Source: Pararhodobacter oceanensis (GTDB taxonomy: Bacteria; Pseudomonadota; Alphaproteobacteria; Rhodobacterales; Rhodobacteraceae). Taken from it: DNA of 64,000 bases. How positions within the stretch are numbered: the stretch's first letter is position 1; every line of letters begins with the position of its first letter. The stretch is from the NCBI RefSeq assembly GCF_003076755.1, contig NZ_QDKM01000007.1, forward strand, positions 1-64,000, in the 5' to 3' direction. Below the pieces are notes generated by a model that saw only the letters and a list, made by a program, of their open reading frames with translations, was not told where the DNA came from and searched no databases. This document shows, in pieces, positions 7,136 to 16,134 of this stretch. The translations under genes were made by a program, and so were the position numbers.

Positions 7136-8083
7136 ATGATCCGATACACCATCGGTCGCTTGACCTCTTTGATCCTCAGCCTCGTCGTCGCTTCGGTGGT
7201 GATCTTTGCCGTGGTCGAAGTCATCCCCGGCGACCCCGCCGCCTATATGCTCGGCGTCAATGCGCGCCCCGATACGGTCGCGGCCCTGCGTGCCGAACTC
7301 GGCTTGGATGTGTCGCTGCCACAGCGCTATCTGGCCTGGACCACCGGCATGTTGCAGGGCGATTTCGGCCAATCCTACACCTACCGCTCACCGGTCAGCC
7401 AAATGATCGCCGACCGTGTCTGGGTCTCGGTGCCGCTGGCGCTGTTTGCCCTGTCGATGACCGTGTTGATCGCCTTTCCCGCCGGGATCTATGCCGCCAG
7501 CCGTCGCGGCAAAGCCGGTGACATTACCGTCATGGGCGCCACGCAATTGGGTGTCGCGGTGCCGAATTTCTGGTTCGGGATGATCCTTGTCCTGATCTTC
7601 GCGATCAACCTGCGCTGGTTCTCTGCCGGTGGCTTTCCGGGTTGGGATCAAGGGTTATTCACCGGCCTCAAGGCGCTGTTCCTGCCCGCCATCGCGCTGG
7701 CGCTGCCGCAAGCGGCGATTCTGGCCCGCGTGATGCGCTCATCCTTGCTGGATATGCTGGGCGAGGATTTCATCCGCACCGCCCGTGCCAAAGGCCTGAG
7801 CCGCCGTCAGGCGCTCTGGCGCCATGCGGTGCGCAATGCGCTGATCCCCGTGCTGACGATCATCGGGCTGCAATTTTCTTTCCTTCTCGCCGGTGGCATT
7901 GTCATCGAACAGATATTTTTCCTGCCCGGTCTCGGGCGGTTGATCTTTCAGGCGATCTCAGCCCGCGACCTGATCGTGGTGGAGAGCGTCGTCATGCTGC
8001 TGGTGTTCCTTGTCATCATGGTCAATTTCACCGTCGATCTGGCCTATGCCGCCGTTGACCCGCGCCTGAGAGCCAGAACATGA
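7136..8083 (+). CDS. ABC transporter permease, DppB/OppB type
   Basis: A 315-residue inner-membrane protein with six hydrophobic segments. It starts MIRYTIGRLTSLILSLVVAS, followed by VIFAVVEVIPGDPAAYMLG, the hallmark N-terminus of DppB permeases. The coupling-helix (EAA) motif is clear: EDFIRTARAKGLSRRQALWR then HAVRNALIPVLT. It pairs with the DppC-type subunit that starts ten bases after its stop. Confidence 0.93.
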   Translation: MIRYTIGRLTSLILSLVVASVVIFAVVEVIPGDPAAYMLGVNARPDTVAALRAELGLDVSLPQRYLAWTTGMLQGDFGQSYTYRSPVSQMIADRVWVSVPLALFALSMTVLIAFPAGIYAASRRGKAGDITVMGATQLGVAVPNFWFGMILVLIFAINLRWFSAGGFPGWDQGLFTGLKALFLPAIALALPQAAILARVMRSSLLDMLGEDFIRTARAKGLSRRQALWRHAVRNALIPVLTIIGLQFSFLLAGGIVIEQIFFLPGLGRLIFQAISARDLIVVESVVMLLVFLVIMVNFTVDLAYAAVDPRLRART

Positions 8084-8093
8084 GAGTGCGCAT

Positions 8094-8915
8094 ATGACCC
8101 TGCCCCGCAGCCTGATATTCGGCGCGATCCTGTCACTGGTGTTCCTTGGGGCGGCGCTGCTGTCCTTTGTCTGGACGCCCTATAATATCGAACTCCTCGA
8201 CATCCCGTCGCGCCTGCAGGGCCCGAGCGAGGCGCATTGGCTGGGCACCGATCAGTTGGGCCGCGATATCGTCTCGATGCTGATGATGGGCGCGCGCACC
8301 TCGATTGCGGTGGCGCTGCTGGCCGTCGGCATCGGCATGGGACTGGGCGTGCCCTTGGGGCTGGTGGCAGCGGCGCGGCGTGGGTCACTGCTCGATGAAG
8401 TGATCATGCGCGGCAACGACCTGATCTTTGCCTTTCCCAGCCTTGTCATTGCGATCCTGATCACCGCCGTTTTCGGGGCCAGCGCGGTCAATGCAATCAT
8501 CGCCATCGGGATTTTCAACGTGCCGGTCTTTGCCCGCCTCACCCGTGGCGCGGCGCTCAGTTTCTGGTCGCGCGACTTCATTTTGGCGGCGCGGGTGTCG
8601 GGGAAATCTCCGGCACGGATCTCCGTCGAGCATATCCTGCCCAACATCGGCAATCTGATGATCGTGCAGGGCACCATCCAGTTCTCGTTGGGAATTCTGG
8701 CCGAGGCCGCACTCTCCTATATCGGGCTTGGCGCGCAACCGCCGACCGCAAGCTGGGGGCGGATGCTGGCCGATGCGCAGACACTGGCCTCGATCGCGCC
8801 GCATGTCGCGCTGATGCCCGGTCTGGCGATTGTGTTCATGGTGCTGGGCCTCAATCTGATGGGCGACGGGCTGCGCGATGTCCTTGACCCACGCATCCGG
8901 CGGGGGCGCACATGA
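8094..8915 (+). CDS. ABC transporter permease, DppC/OppC type
   Basis: A 273-residue inner-membrane partner permease. The conserved HWLGTDQLGRDIVSMLMMGA near residues 45-65 and the EAA-like loop RDFILAARVSGKSPARISVE then HILPNI define the DppC family. The end overlaps the ATPase gene by four bases (ATGA at 8912-8915), which ties expression of the two subunits together. With the DppB subunit it forms the membrane channel. Confidence 0.93.
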   Translation: MTLPRSLIFGAILSLVFLGAALLSFVWTPYNIELLDIPSRLQGPSEAHWLGTDQLGRDIVSMLMMGARTSIAVALLAVGIGMGLGVPLGLVAAARRGSLLDEVIMRGNDLIFAFPSLVIAILITAVFGASAVNAIIAIGIFNVPVFARLTRGAALSFWSRDFILAARVSGKSPARISVEHILPNIGNLMIVQGTIQFSLGILAEAALSYIGLGAQPPTASWGRMLADAQTLASIAPHVALMPGLAIVFMVLGLNLMGDGLRDVLDPRIRRGRT

Positions 8916-10516
8916 GCCTGTTAAACATTGAAAACCTGAATCTTTCCATAGGGTTGATCCCGATCCTCCATGACGTGTCCTTCACCGTCGACGCTGGCGA
9001 GATCGTCGCGATCACCGGCGAAAGCGGCTCGGGCAAGTCGATGACCGCCTCGGCCACCATCGGCCTCTTGCCCGGCGGTGCGCTGCCGACCGGGCGGATT
9101 CTGCTGGACGGGATCGACATTCTGGACACCTCCGAGGCCGAGATGTGCCGCATTCGCGGGCGCAAGATCGGCATGGTGTTCCAAGAGCCGATGACCGCGC
9201 TCAATCCGGTGCAGACCATCGGCGCGCAGGTCGCCGAGACCATCCGCATCCATGAGAATCTGCCCAAATCCGAGGCGATGCGGCGCGCCCGCGCGATGCT
9301 CGACCGCGTCGGCCTGCCTGCCGAGCGCTTCCCGCTGTCGCGTTATCCGCATGAACTGTCCGGCGGCCAGCGCCAGCGCGTGGTGATCGCCATGGCCATT
9401 GCGCTCCGCCCGCAACTCTTGATCGCCGACGAGCCGACGACGGCGCTGGATGTGACCACACAGGCGCATATTCTGGAACTGCTCAAGGATCTGACCCGCG
9501 AGTTTGGCATGGGCCTGTTGATGATCACCCATGATCTGGCGGTGGTTGCGGATATGGCCGACAAGATCGTGGTGATGCAAAAGGGCGATGTGGTCGAAAG
9601 CGGGCCCACCGCTGACCTCTTGGCGAATATGCAGCACCCCTATACGCGGGCGCTGTTCAAAGCCTCGAGCCATCAGGTCAACCTGCCCGAGCCACCTGCC
9701 TCAGCGCCGCTGCTGAAAGTCGCGAACGTGGTGCGCAACTACCGGTTGCCGCGCAAAAGCCTGTTCGGCCCGCGCCCCGAGATGCGGGCGGTGGATGATG
9801 TGTCCTTTACCCTCAACACCGGCGAACGTCTGGGGCTGGTGGGCGAATCCGGTTGCGGAAAATCGACCCTGACGCGAGCGATTCTTGGGCTCGAGCCGGT
9901 GCAAGACGGCGAGATCACCCTCGGCGGCGCGCCGGTCTGGGCGGACCGCAAACCCAATCTGGAGGTGCGCCGCCAGATGCAGGTGGTGTTCCAAGACCCC
10001 TACGGCAGTTTCAACCCGCGCCACCGCGTGCGGCGACTGATCTGCGAGCCCTTCCATCTGCTGCCCTCGCCGCCCACCGGTGCCGAGCGTGAAGCGAAGA
10101 TTGCCACCGCCCTGACCGATGTGGGCCTACAACCCAGCGACGCGGATAAATTCATCCATGAGTTTTCCGGCGGCCAGCGCCAGCGCATCGCCATTGCCCG
10201 CGCGCTGATCAATGATCCGGCGCTGATCGTCTTTGACGAGGCGGTCTCGGCGCTCGATGTCTCGGTGCGCGCGCAGGTGCTCGACCTCCTCGCCGATCTG
10301 TGCCGCGCGCGGCCCCTAAGCTATCTGTTCATCAGCCATGATCTGAGCGTGGTGCGCACGATCACCGACCGCGTGATGGTGATGAAAGCCGGTGAGATCG
10401 TCGAACAGGGCGAGACCGAAGCCGTGTTCTCGAACCCGCAGCACCCCTATACGCAGTCGCTTCTGGCTGCCGCCCCGCAACTTCCTGACATGAAGACCCT
10501 CGCCCATGCCCCTTAA
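8912..10516 (+). CDS. Fused dual ABC ATPase (DppD-DppF type)
   Basis: A 534-residue protein with two complete nucleotide-binding domains in one chain. Domain 1 (about 1-255) has Walker A GESGSGKS, signature LSGGQRQRV and Walker [13 protein letters not shown]. Domain 2 (about 270-525) has [23 protein letters not shown] and [12 protein letters not shown]. In many bacteria these are separate DppD and DppF subunits; the fusion is common in alphaproteobacteria. The oligopeptide-type C-terminal loop ([15 protein letters not shown]) is present after domain 2 and a matching [14 protein letters not shown] after domain 1. Both sites look intact, so it should power the transporter alone. It overlaps the next gene by 11 bases. 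Confidence 0.95.
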   Translation: MSLLNIENLNLSIGLIPILHDVSFTVDAGEIVAITGESGSGKSMTASATIGLLPGGALPTGRILLDGIDILDTSEAEMCRIRGRKIGMVFQEPMTALNPVQTIGAQVAETIRIHENLPKSEAMRRARAMLDRVGLPAERFPLSRYPHELSGGQRQRVVIAMAIALRPQLLIADEPTTALDVTTQAHILELLKDLTREFGMGLLMITHDLAVVADMADKIVVMQKGDVVESGPTADLLANMQHPYTRALFKASSHQVNLPEPPASAPLLKVANVVRNYRLPRKSLFGPRPEMRAVDDVSFTLNTGERLGLVGESGCGKSTLTRAILGLEPVQDGEITLGGAPVWADRKPNLEVRRQMQVVFQDPYGSFNPRHRVRRLICEPFHLLPSPPTGAEREAKIATALTDVGLQPSDADKFIHEFSGGQRQRIAIARALINDPALIVFDEAVSALDVSVRAQVLDLLADLCRARPLSYLFISHDLSVVRTITDRVMVMKAGEIVEQGETEAVFSNPQHPYTQSLLAAAPQLPDMKTLAHAP

Positions 10517-11954
10517 TTTGTTCAATATTCCCGCATCCTGCAATCTGATTAGCGGGGAGTGGATCCCCTGCGCTGAAAGTCTGACGTTAAGCGATCCCTC
10601 AACCGGCGCGCCGATCACCCAAATCGCGCGCGGCAAGGCCAGTGACATCGACGCCGCCGTCGCTGCCGCGCATCAGGCGCGCGCGAGCGACTGGGGCAAG
10701 ATGACCGCGCTCGAGCGTGGGCGCATTCTAACGCGGCTCGGCCAGTTGATCCTGACCCGCACCGAAGAACTGGCGGAACTCGAGGCGCGCGACGTCGGCA
10801 AACCTCTGTCGCAAGCGCGCGCCGATGCGGTGGCGCTGGCCCGCTATATGGAGTTTTACGGCGGCGCGGCGGATAAGATTACCGGTCAGACCATCCCCTA
10901 TCTGGATGGCTATACCGTCTATACCCTGCGCGAGCCGCACGGCGTTACCGGCCATATCGTGCCGTGGAACTATCCGATGCAGATCATCGGCCGCTCGGTC
11001 GGCGCGGCGCTGACCATGGGCAACGCCTGCGTGCTCAAACCCGCCGAGGAAGCCTGCCTCACCGCGCTGGCCTTCGCCGCATTGGCGATGGAAGCAGGGC
11101 TGCCCGCAGGCGCGCTCAATGTGGTCACCGGACTGGGCGCCGAGGCGGGCGCGGCGCTGTCGTCGCATAAGGGCATCCAGCATGTCTCCTTCACCGGCTC
11201 GGTCGCCGTTGGCGGCATGATCCAGGCGGCGGCGGCGCAGAATGTAGTGCCGGTGACGCTGGAACTGGGCGGCAAATCCCCGCAGATCGTGTTTGATGAC
11301 GCCGATCTCGACCGCGCGCTGCCGTTTTTGGTCAACGCCGGTGTGCAGAACGCGGGGCAGACCTGCTCGGCCTCGTCGCGCATTCTGGTGCAGCGCGGCG
11401 TCTATGATCAGGTCCGCGACCGTATGGCCGAGGGCTACCGTGCGTTGACTGTCGGCCCCGCTTTGTCCGATCCCCGCGTCGGGCCGGTGATCTCGGCGCG
11501 CCAGAAAACCATCATCGAGGGGTTCTTGGCCAAAGGCGCCGATCTGACCGTCGCCGCCACCGGCGCCCTGACAAAGGACGCCGACGACGCGGGCCACTAT
11601 GTCCTGCCGACGCTGTTCACCGATGTCCCCGCCGACCATCCGCTGGCGCAAGAGGAAATCTTCGGGCCGGTGCAGGTGATCATCCCCTTTGATGATGAGG
11701 CCGACGCGCTGCGCATCGCCAATTCCACCGACTACGGGCTGGTCGCCGCAGTCTGGACCCGCGACGGCGGGCGGCAGATGCGGCTGGCGAAAGCGCTGCA
11801 CGCCGGGCAGGTATTCGTGAACAACTACGGCGCTGGCGGGGGCGTGGAACTGCCCTTTGGCGGGGTCGGCAAATCGGGACATGGACGCGAAAAAGGCTTC
11901 GAGGCGCTTTATGGCTTCTCGACGCTCAAAACCGTCGCAACTTGGCATGGATAA
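10506..11954 (+). CDS. NAD(P)-dependent aldehyde dehydrogenase
   Basis: A 482-residue member of the ALDH superfamily, close in style to betaine-aldehyde and aminoaldehyde dehydrogenases. Key parts are GHIVPWNYP, the general base Glu253 in TLELGGKSP, the catalytic Cys287 in NAGQTCSASSR, and the PFGGVGKSGHGREKG C-terminal motif. It would oxidise an aldehyde to its acid with release of NAD(P)H in the cytoplasm. Its start lies inside the end of the ATPase gene, and the SDR follows directly, so the pair can run alcohol to aldehyde to acid. The aldehyde itself is not identifiable from sequence. Confidence 0.9.
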   Translation: MPLNLFNIPASCNLISGEWIPCAESLTLSDPSTGAPITQIARGKASDIDAAVAAAHQARASDWGKMTALERGRILTRLGQLILTRTEELAELEARDVGKPLSQARADAVALARYMEFYGGAADKITGQTIPYLDGYTVYTLREPHGVTGHIVPWNYPMQIIGRSVGAALTMGNACVLKPAEEACLTALAFAALAMEAGLPAGALNVVTGLGAEAGAALSSHKGIQHVSFTGSVAVGGMIQAAAAQNVVPVTLELGGKSPQIVFDDADLDRALPFLVNAGVQNAGQTCSASSRILVQRGVYDQVRDRMAEGYRALTVGPALSDPRVGPVISARQKTIIEGFLAKGADLTVAATGALTKDADDAGHYVLPTLFTDVPADHPLAQEEIFGPVQVIIPFDDEADALRIANSTDYGLVAAVWTRDGGRQMRLAKALHAGQVFVNNYGAGGGVELPFGGVGKSGHGREKGFEALYGFSTLKTVATWHG

Positions 11955-11958
11955 GAGC

Positions 11959-12696
11959 ATGAGACTGAAAGATAAAATCGCAATCATCACCGGCGCGGGC
12001 TCGGGCTTTGGCGCCGGTATCGCGCGCAAATTCGCCGCCGAGGGCGCGCATGTGATCGTCAGCGATATCAATGGCGAGGCCGCCGCCGAGGTCGCCAAAG
12101 AGATCAACGGCACCCCGGTCACCTGCAACGTCGCTGACCGCGCGGATGTAGAAAAGCTGCGCGATATCGCCGCCGCGGCGGGGCCGGTGGATATCATCGT
12201 CAACAACGCCGGTGTCACGCATTTGCCAAGCGCCACCGAGGATGTCACCGAGAGCGATTTCGACAAGATCGTCGCGGTGAATATGAAGGCGATCTACCTG
12301 ATGACGCAGACCTTTGTGCCCGCGTTCAAAGAGCGTGGCTCGGGGAATATCCTCAACATCGCCTCCACCGCCGGTGTCTCGCCGCGCCCCGGTCTGAGCT
12401 GGTATAACGCCTCCAAGGGCTGGGTCATCACCGCAACACGGTCGCTGGCGGTGGAACTGGCGCCTGCGGGCATTCGGGTGAATGCGCTCAATCCGGTGGC
12501 CGGTGAAACGCCGCTTTTGAAGTCCTTTATGGGGCAGGACACGCCGGAAGTGCGGGCGAAATTCCTCTCGACGATCCCCTTGGGCCGGTTCTCGACCGCC
12601 GAGGATATGGGCAACGCCGCCTGTTTCCTGTGTTCTGACGAGGCGTCGATGATCACCGGCGTCGCCATGGAGGTTGACGGTGGCCGCTGCATCTAA
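11959..12696 (+). CDS. Short-chain dehydrogenase/reductase (SDR)
   Basis: A 245-residue classical SDR. The Rossmann glycine motif TGAGSGFGAG is at residues 11-20, NNAG is in the middle, and the active-site Tyr149 and Lys153 lie in SWYNASKGW. The C-terminal MEVDGGRCI is also typical. An acidic residue in the VSDINGEA loop after strand 2 points to NAD rather than NADP. It should oxidise or reduce an alcohol/ketone pair next to the ALDH. The start MRLKDKIAII at 11959 fits the family; an in-frame ATG at 11947 overlaps the ALDH stop and is possible. Confidence 0.88.
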   Translation: MRLKDKIAIITGAGSGFGAGIARKFAAEGAHVIVSDINGEAAAEVAKEINGTPVTCNVADRADVEKLRDIAAAAGPVDIIVNNAGVTHLPSATEDVTESDFDKIVAVNMKAIYLMTQTFVPAFKERGSGNILNIASTAGVSPRPGLSWYNASKGWVITATRSLAVELAPAGIRVNALNPVAGETPLLKSFMGQDTPEVRAKFLSTIPLGRFSTAEDMGNAACFLCSDEASMITGVAMEVDGGRCI

Positions 12697-13720
12697 GCGC
12701 AGCCTGGCCTACACGACCGGCCCGCGCAACCTGATCACCGATGTGGCAGGATTGCGGGTCGGAAATGCGCAGGACGCAGCGCTGAAATCCGGCACCACGG
12801 TGCTCTCGGGCGACGCGCCTTTTGTGGCTGGCGTGCATGTGATGGGCGGCGCGCCGGGCACCCGCGAAACCGACCTGTTGGCGCCCGACAAAAGCGTCGC
12901 GGCGGTGGATGCGCTGGTGCTCTCGGGCGGCTCGGCCTTCGGGCTCGACGCCTGCTCGGGTGTGACCGAAGCGCTGCGGGCGCGCGGGCGCGGGCTGCAA
13001 CTGGGTGCGGCGCTGATCCCCTTGGTGCCCGGCGCGATCCTCTTTGATCTGCTCAACGGCGGGGCGAAGGATTGGGTGCAGAACCCCTACGCGGATCTGG
13101 GCCGCGAAGCCTTTGAGGCCAGCGATTATGACTTTGCCTTGGGCAGCCATGGTGCGGGCACCGGGGCGCTGGCGGCGATGCAAAAGGGCGGGCTTGGCTC
13201 GGCCTCTTTGGTGTTGAGCGATGGCACCACGGTCGGCGCTCTGGTGGCGGCGAACCCTGTCGGCAGCGTCACCACGCCGGGCGAGCGGCATTTCTGGGCG
13301 GCGCCTTTCGAGATGGACGGCGAGCTCGGCGGTGCCGGTGTCGACACGCAAACCGGCCTCTGCGCCGCACCTGCGTCCCTCAAAGCCGAGGCGCTATTCG
13401 GGACGAATGCCACCAGCACGCGCGCCAATACCACCATCGCGATTGTCGCCACCGACCGCGCGCTGACCAAGGCCCAATGCCACCGGCTCGCCGTCGCCGC
13501 GCATGACGGGATCGCGCGCGCGATTGTCCCCGCGCATACGCCGAGCGACGGCGATCTGGTGTTCGGTGTCTCGACCGGCGCAGGCGAACCGGCCTCGGAC
13601 ATGGAGCTCGCCGAGATCGGCCACGGCGCCGCGCTCTGCCTGAGCCGCGCGATTGCCCGCGCGGTCTATGAGGCCACCCCCGCCGAAGGTGATCTATTAC
13701 CCTGTTACCGGAGCCTGTGA
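12680..13720 (+). CDS. P1-family (DmpA/NylC-like) self-processing amidohydrolase
   Basis: A 346-residue member of peptidase family P1 (L-aminopeptidase D-Ala-esterase DmpA, beta-aminopeptidase, nylon-oligomer hydrolase NylC). Visible hallmarks are NLITDVAGLRVGNA near the N-terminus, ALVLSGGSAFGLDACSGV, and the self-cleavage region STRANTTIAIVATD, where a Thr would become the N-terminal nucleophile. These enzymes cut amides with unusual, often beta- or omega-amino, residues. Presence beside an M20 deacylase suggests the operon handles an atypical amide. GTG at 12680 is chosen because a GGAGG lies six bases upstream; a TTG at 12674 has no room for a ribosome site. It overlaps the SDR by 17 bases. 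Confidence 0.85.
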   Translation: MAAASKRSLAYTTGPRNLITDVAGLRVGNAQDAALKSGTTVLSGDAPFVAGVHVMGGAPGTRETDLLAPDKSVAAVDALVLSGGSAFGLDACSGVTEALRARGRGLQLGAALIPLVPGAILFDLLNGGAKDWVQNPYADLGREAFEASDYDFALGSHGAGTGALAAMQKGGLGSASLVLSDGTTVGALVAANPVGSVTTPGERHFWAAPFEMDGELGGAGVDTQTGLCAAPASLKAEALFGTNATSTRANTTIAIVATDRALTKAQCHRLAVAAHDGIARAIVPAHTPSDGDLVFGVSTGAGEPASDMELAEIGHGAALCLSRAIARAVYEATPAEGDLLPCYRSL

Positions 13721-14514
13721 TGCCCAGCCTTGCCCTGCCCGATCTGTCTTTGCATTACGAGATCGAGGGCACGGGCCCGCCGGTGATGCTGATCGCCGGC
13801 ACCGCCAGCGACTCGGCGAGTTGGGGAGCACTGACCGCGCCCTTGGCCGCGCAGTTCACAGTCATCCGCCCCGACAACCGCAGTACCGGCCGCACGATGC
13901 CTGTAGATCCGCCGCTGTCCCTGGAGCATTGGGCGCAGGATGCTTTAGCGCTGGCCGATCACCTCGGGTTGGGGCCGATGGCCGTAGTCGGGCATTCCTT
14001 GGGCGGGATGATCGCGCTGCGTATGGCGCAGATGGCGCCCGAAGCCATCTCACGGCTGGCGCTGCTGGCCTGCGCGCCGGTCTCTTCGCCGCGCAATATG
14101 GCGCTGTTTGACCTTCTGCTACAATTGCGCGCCGAGGGGCAGACGCCGGATCTGTGGCTGCGCGCCTTCTTGCCGTGGCTGTTTCATCCAAGGTTCTTTG
14201 ACGCACCTGGCCAGCTTGACGCCGCAATAGCGCAGTCGCTTGCCTATCCACATGCGCAATCCGCCGTCGCAATGGCCGCCCAGATCGCCGCGCTGCGGGA
14301 AATCGAGATGACAGACTTGCCCGAGGGGATTTCCTGCCCGACATTGGCCTTGATGGGCGACAGCGATCTGTTGATGCCGCCCGCAGTGATCGAAGCGGCG
14401 CTTGCGCCAATCCCCGACCTGACCCTGCAGCGCATCCCGCAGGCCGGTCACTCGCTGCATTGGGACGCGCCCGAGGCCGTCACCGCCGCTTTGATCCCGT
14501 TTTTACAAGGGTGA
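13720..14514 (+). CDS. Alpha/beta-fold hydrolase
   Basis: A 264-residue serine hydrolase. The oxyanion/N-terminal strand is LIAGTASDSASW, the nucleophile elbow is VGHSLGGM, the acid is in LMGDSDLLMPP, and the His is in PQAGHSLHWDAP. The triad is therefore complete. Members split esters, lactones or C-C bonds; PcaD-like enol-lactonases and many others share this layout, so the substrate is open. It overlaps the P1 gene as TGATG at 13718-13722 and belongs to the same transcript. Confidence 0.85.
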   Translation: MPSLALPDLSLHYEIEGTGPPVMLIAGTASDSASWGALTAPLAAQFTVIRPDNRSTGRTMPVDPPLSLEHWAQDALALADHLGLGPMAVVGHSLGGMIALRMAQMAPEAISRLALLACAPVSSPRNMALFDLLLQLRAEGQTPDLWLRAFLPWLFHPRFFDAPGQLDAAIAQSLAYPHAQSAVAMAAQIAALREIEMTDLPEGISCPTLALMGDSDLLMPPAVIEAALAPIPDLTLQRIPQAGHSLHWDAPEAVTAALIPFLQG

Positions 14515-14519
14515 ACCCG

Positions 14520-15866
14520 ATGACCACTGATCTTCTTGGCAATCCGATCACTGACAGCGACCCGCAGATTGTCGCGGGGCTCAATGACTTCATTCAAGGG
14601 TTTCTCGCCTATCAAACCCAAGCTGTCACGCTGCTGGGTTTTGTCGATGACCACCCCGAGAGCTGTCTCACCAATACCTACGCGGGGTTTCTGTGGATGT
14701 TCCTCGAGGCGCCCGAAGCGCCCGCGAAAGCCGCGCCCTACCGCGACCGCGCCCTCGCCGCCGCGGGCACCCCGCGCGAGCGGGCGAACGCGCAGGTGCT
14801 CGCGGCTTGGGTCGCGGGTGATATCCCCCTGACCATCCGGCTCTGCGAAGAGATTGCACGCGCTTATCCAAGTGACCTCGTGGCGATCAAACTGGCGCAG
14901 TATCATCTTTTCAACCTTGGCGATGCGGCGGGGATGTTGCGACTGGCGCTGCATGCGCTGCCCGAGGGCGAGGCCGCACCCTATGTCCACGGCATGATCG
15001 CTTTCGGCTATGAGCAATGCCATCTGATGCAGGAGGCCGAAGCCGCCGCCCGCCGCGCCCTGCAAATCGAGCCCAGCGATCCTTGGGCGCATCACGCTTT
15101 GGCGCATGTGATGCTGACACAGGGGCGGATCGATGAGGGGATCGCCTTCATGGAAGAGGTGGCGCCGATGTGGGAGGGGCTGAATTCCTTCATGCACACG
15201 CATAACTGGTGGCATCTGGCGCTGTTTTACATCAGCCGCGACCGGCAGGCGGATGCGTTGCGGGTCTATGACGCCCATGTCTGGGCCTGCGAAAAGGACT
15301 ACTCGCAAGATCAGGTCGGCGCGGTCTCTTTATTGGCGCGGCTGGAATTCGCGGGTATCGACGTGGGTGACCGCTGGCAAGAGGTCGCCGCGCGGATCGC
15401 GGCACGTGGGCCGGATACGGTTTCGCCTTTCCTGACGTTGCAGTATCTCTATGCGCTCTGCGTTGCGGGGTTGCCTGAGGCAGAGGCGCTCATGGCGGCC
15501 ATCGAGGCGCGCGCGCAAGAGCCGAGCCACGATCAAGCCGCTTGGGCCGAGGTCGCCCTGCCCGCCGCACGCGGGATTGTGGCACGGGCGGCGGGGGATA
15601 TGGCCACGGCCGCGCGCGAATTGGGCCGCGCCCTGCCCCGTATGGGCGAAATCGGCGGCTCCCATGCGCAGCGCGATTTCTTTGAGCAGGTGCATCTGGA
15701 TGTGTTGCTCAAGTCAGGCGCGCTCTCGACGGCGCAACAGGTGCTGGAAATGCGCCGGACCTATGATCCGCTGGGCATCCCTTTGAACCGGCAATTGGCG
15801 CAGGTCTACCGGCAGCTGGGCCTCCCGCAGCAAGCGCAGGCAGCACTGGAGCGGATCGGCGATTGA
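14520..15866 (+). CDS. Tetratricopeptide-repeat protein of the TTC38 type
   Basis: A 448-residue soluble protein made of helical TPR-like repeats. It shows AHHALAHVMLTQGRIDEGIA and HTHNWWHLALFYISRDRQAD, a combination typical of the TTC38 family, found in bacteria and animals, whose role is not known. It starts five bases after the hydrolase stop and is the last gene of the catabolic operon. Its place suggests it helps an enzyme of the operon, as scaffold or regulator, but this is inferred only from position. Confidence 0.8.
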   Translation: MTTDLLGNPITDSDPQIVAGLNDFIQGFLAYQTQAVTLLGFVDDHPESCLTNTYAGFLWMFLEAPEAPAKAAPYRDRALAAAGTPRERANAQVLAAWVAGDIPLTIRLCEEIARAYPSDLVAIKLAQYHLFNLGDAAGMLRLALHALPEGEAAPYVHGMIAFGYEQCHLMQEAEAAARRALQIEPSDPWAHHALAHVMLTQGRIDEGIAFMEEVAPMWEGLNSFMHTHNWWHLALFYISRDRQADALRVYDAHVWACEKDYSQDQVGAVSLLARLEFAGIDVGDRWQEVAARIAARGPDTVSPFLTLQYLYALCVAGLPEAEALMAAIEARAQEPSHDQAAWAEVALPAARGIVARAAGDMATAARELGRALPRMGEIGGSHAQRDFFEQVHLDVLLKSGALSTAQQVLEMRRTYDPLGIPLNRQLAQVYRQLGLPQQAQAALERIGD

Positions 15867-15914
15867 GGGGCAAAGCTGCCCTTTTGCCTTTTTTGAAACG
15901 GTAATACTCTGTCA

Positions 15915-15960
15915 GGCCCGTGGAAACCACGGGCCGCGCCCGACCCTCCCCCCGGGAGGG
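15915..15960. terminator. Two adjacent GC-rich hairpins downstream of the catabolic operon
   Basis: GGCCCGTGG-AAA-CCACGGGCC at 15915-15935 is a perfect nine-pair stem with a three-base loop. CCCTCCC-CCC-GGGAGGG at 15944-15960 follows. Both sit between convergent genes and may end transcription or protect RNA ends, although neither is followed by a T tract on the plus strand. Confidence 0.45.
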
Positions 15961-16057
15961 CGCACTGGCGATGTCATGCAAAACTCACGCGACATTCATG
16001 CTTCTTAGGACAGCGCACCGATCATAGGCTGAATACGCCCTCCCAGGATCGGGCGCG
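15935..16057. repeat. Inverted pair of REP-like units
   Basis: The pattern CGCGCCCGA...GGGAGGGCG occurs forward at 15935-15962 and reversed at 16036-16057 (CGCCCTCCC-AGGA-TCGGGCGCG). The two copies face each other across about 73 bases between convergent genes. This resembles paired REP/BIME arrangements. A count of the motif across the genome would decide whether it is a dispersed repeat. Confidence 0.45.
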
Positions 16058-16134
16058 ACCCTTAGCGCTTTAATCTCGGATGGAACGAGGTCTTTGCAGG
16101 CGCAGCCCGTCCCGCAGAAGGATATGCGCTCCCC

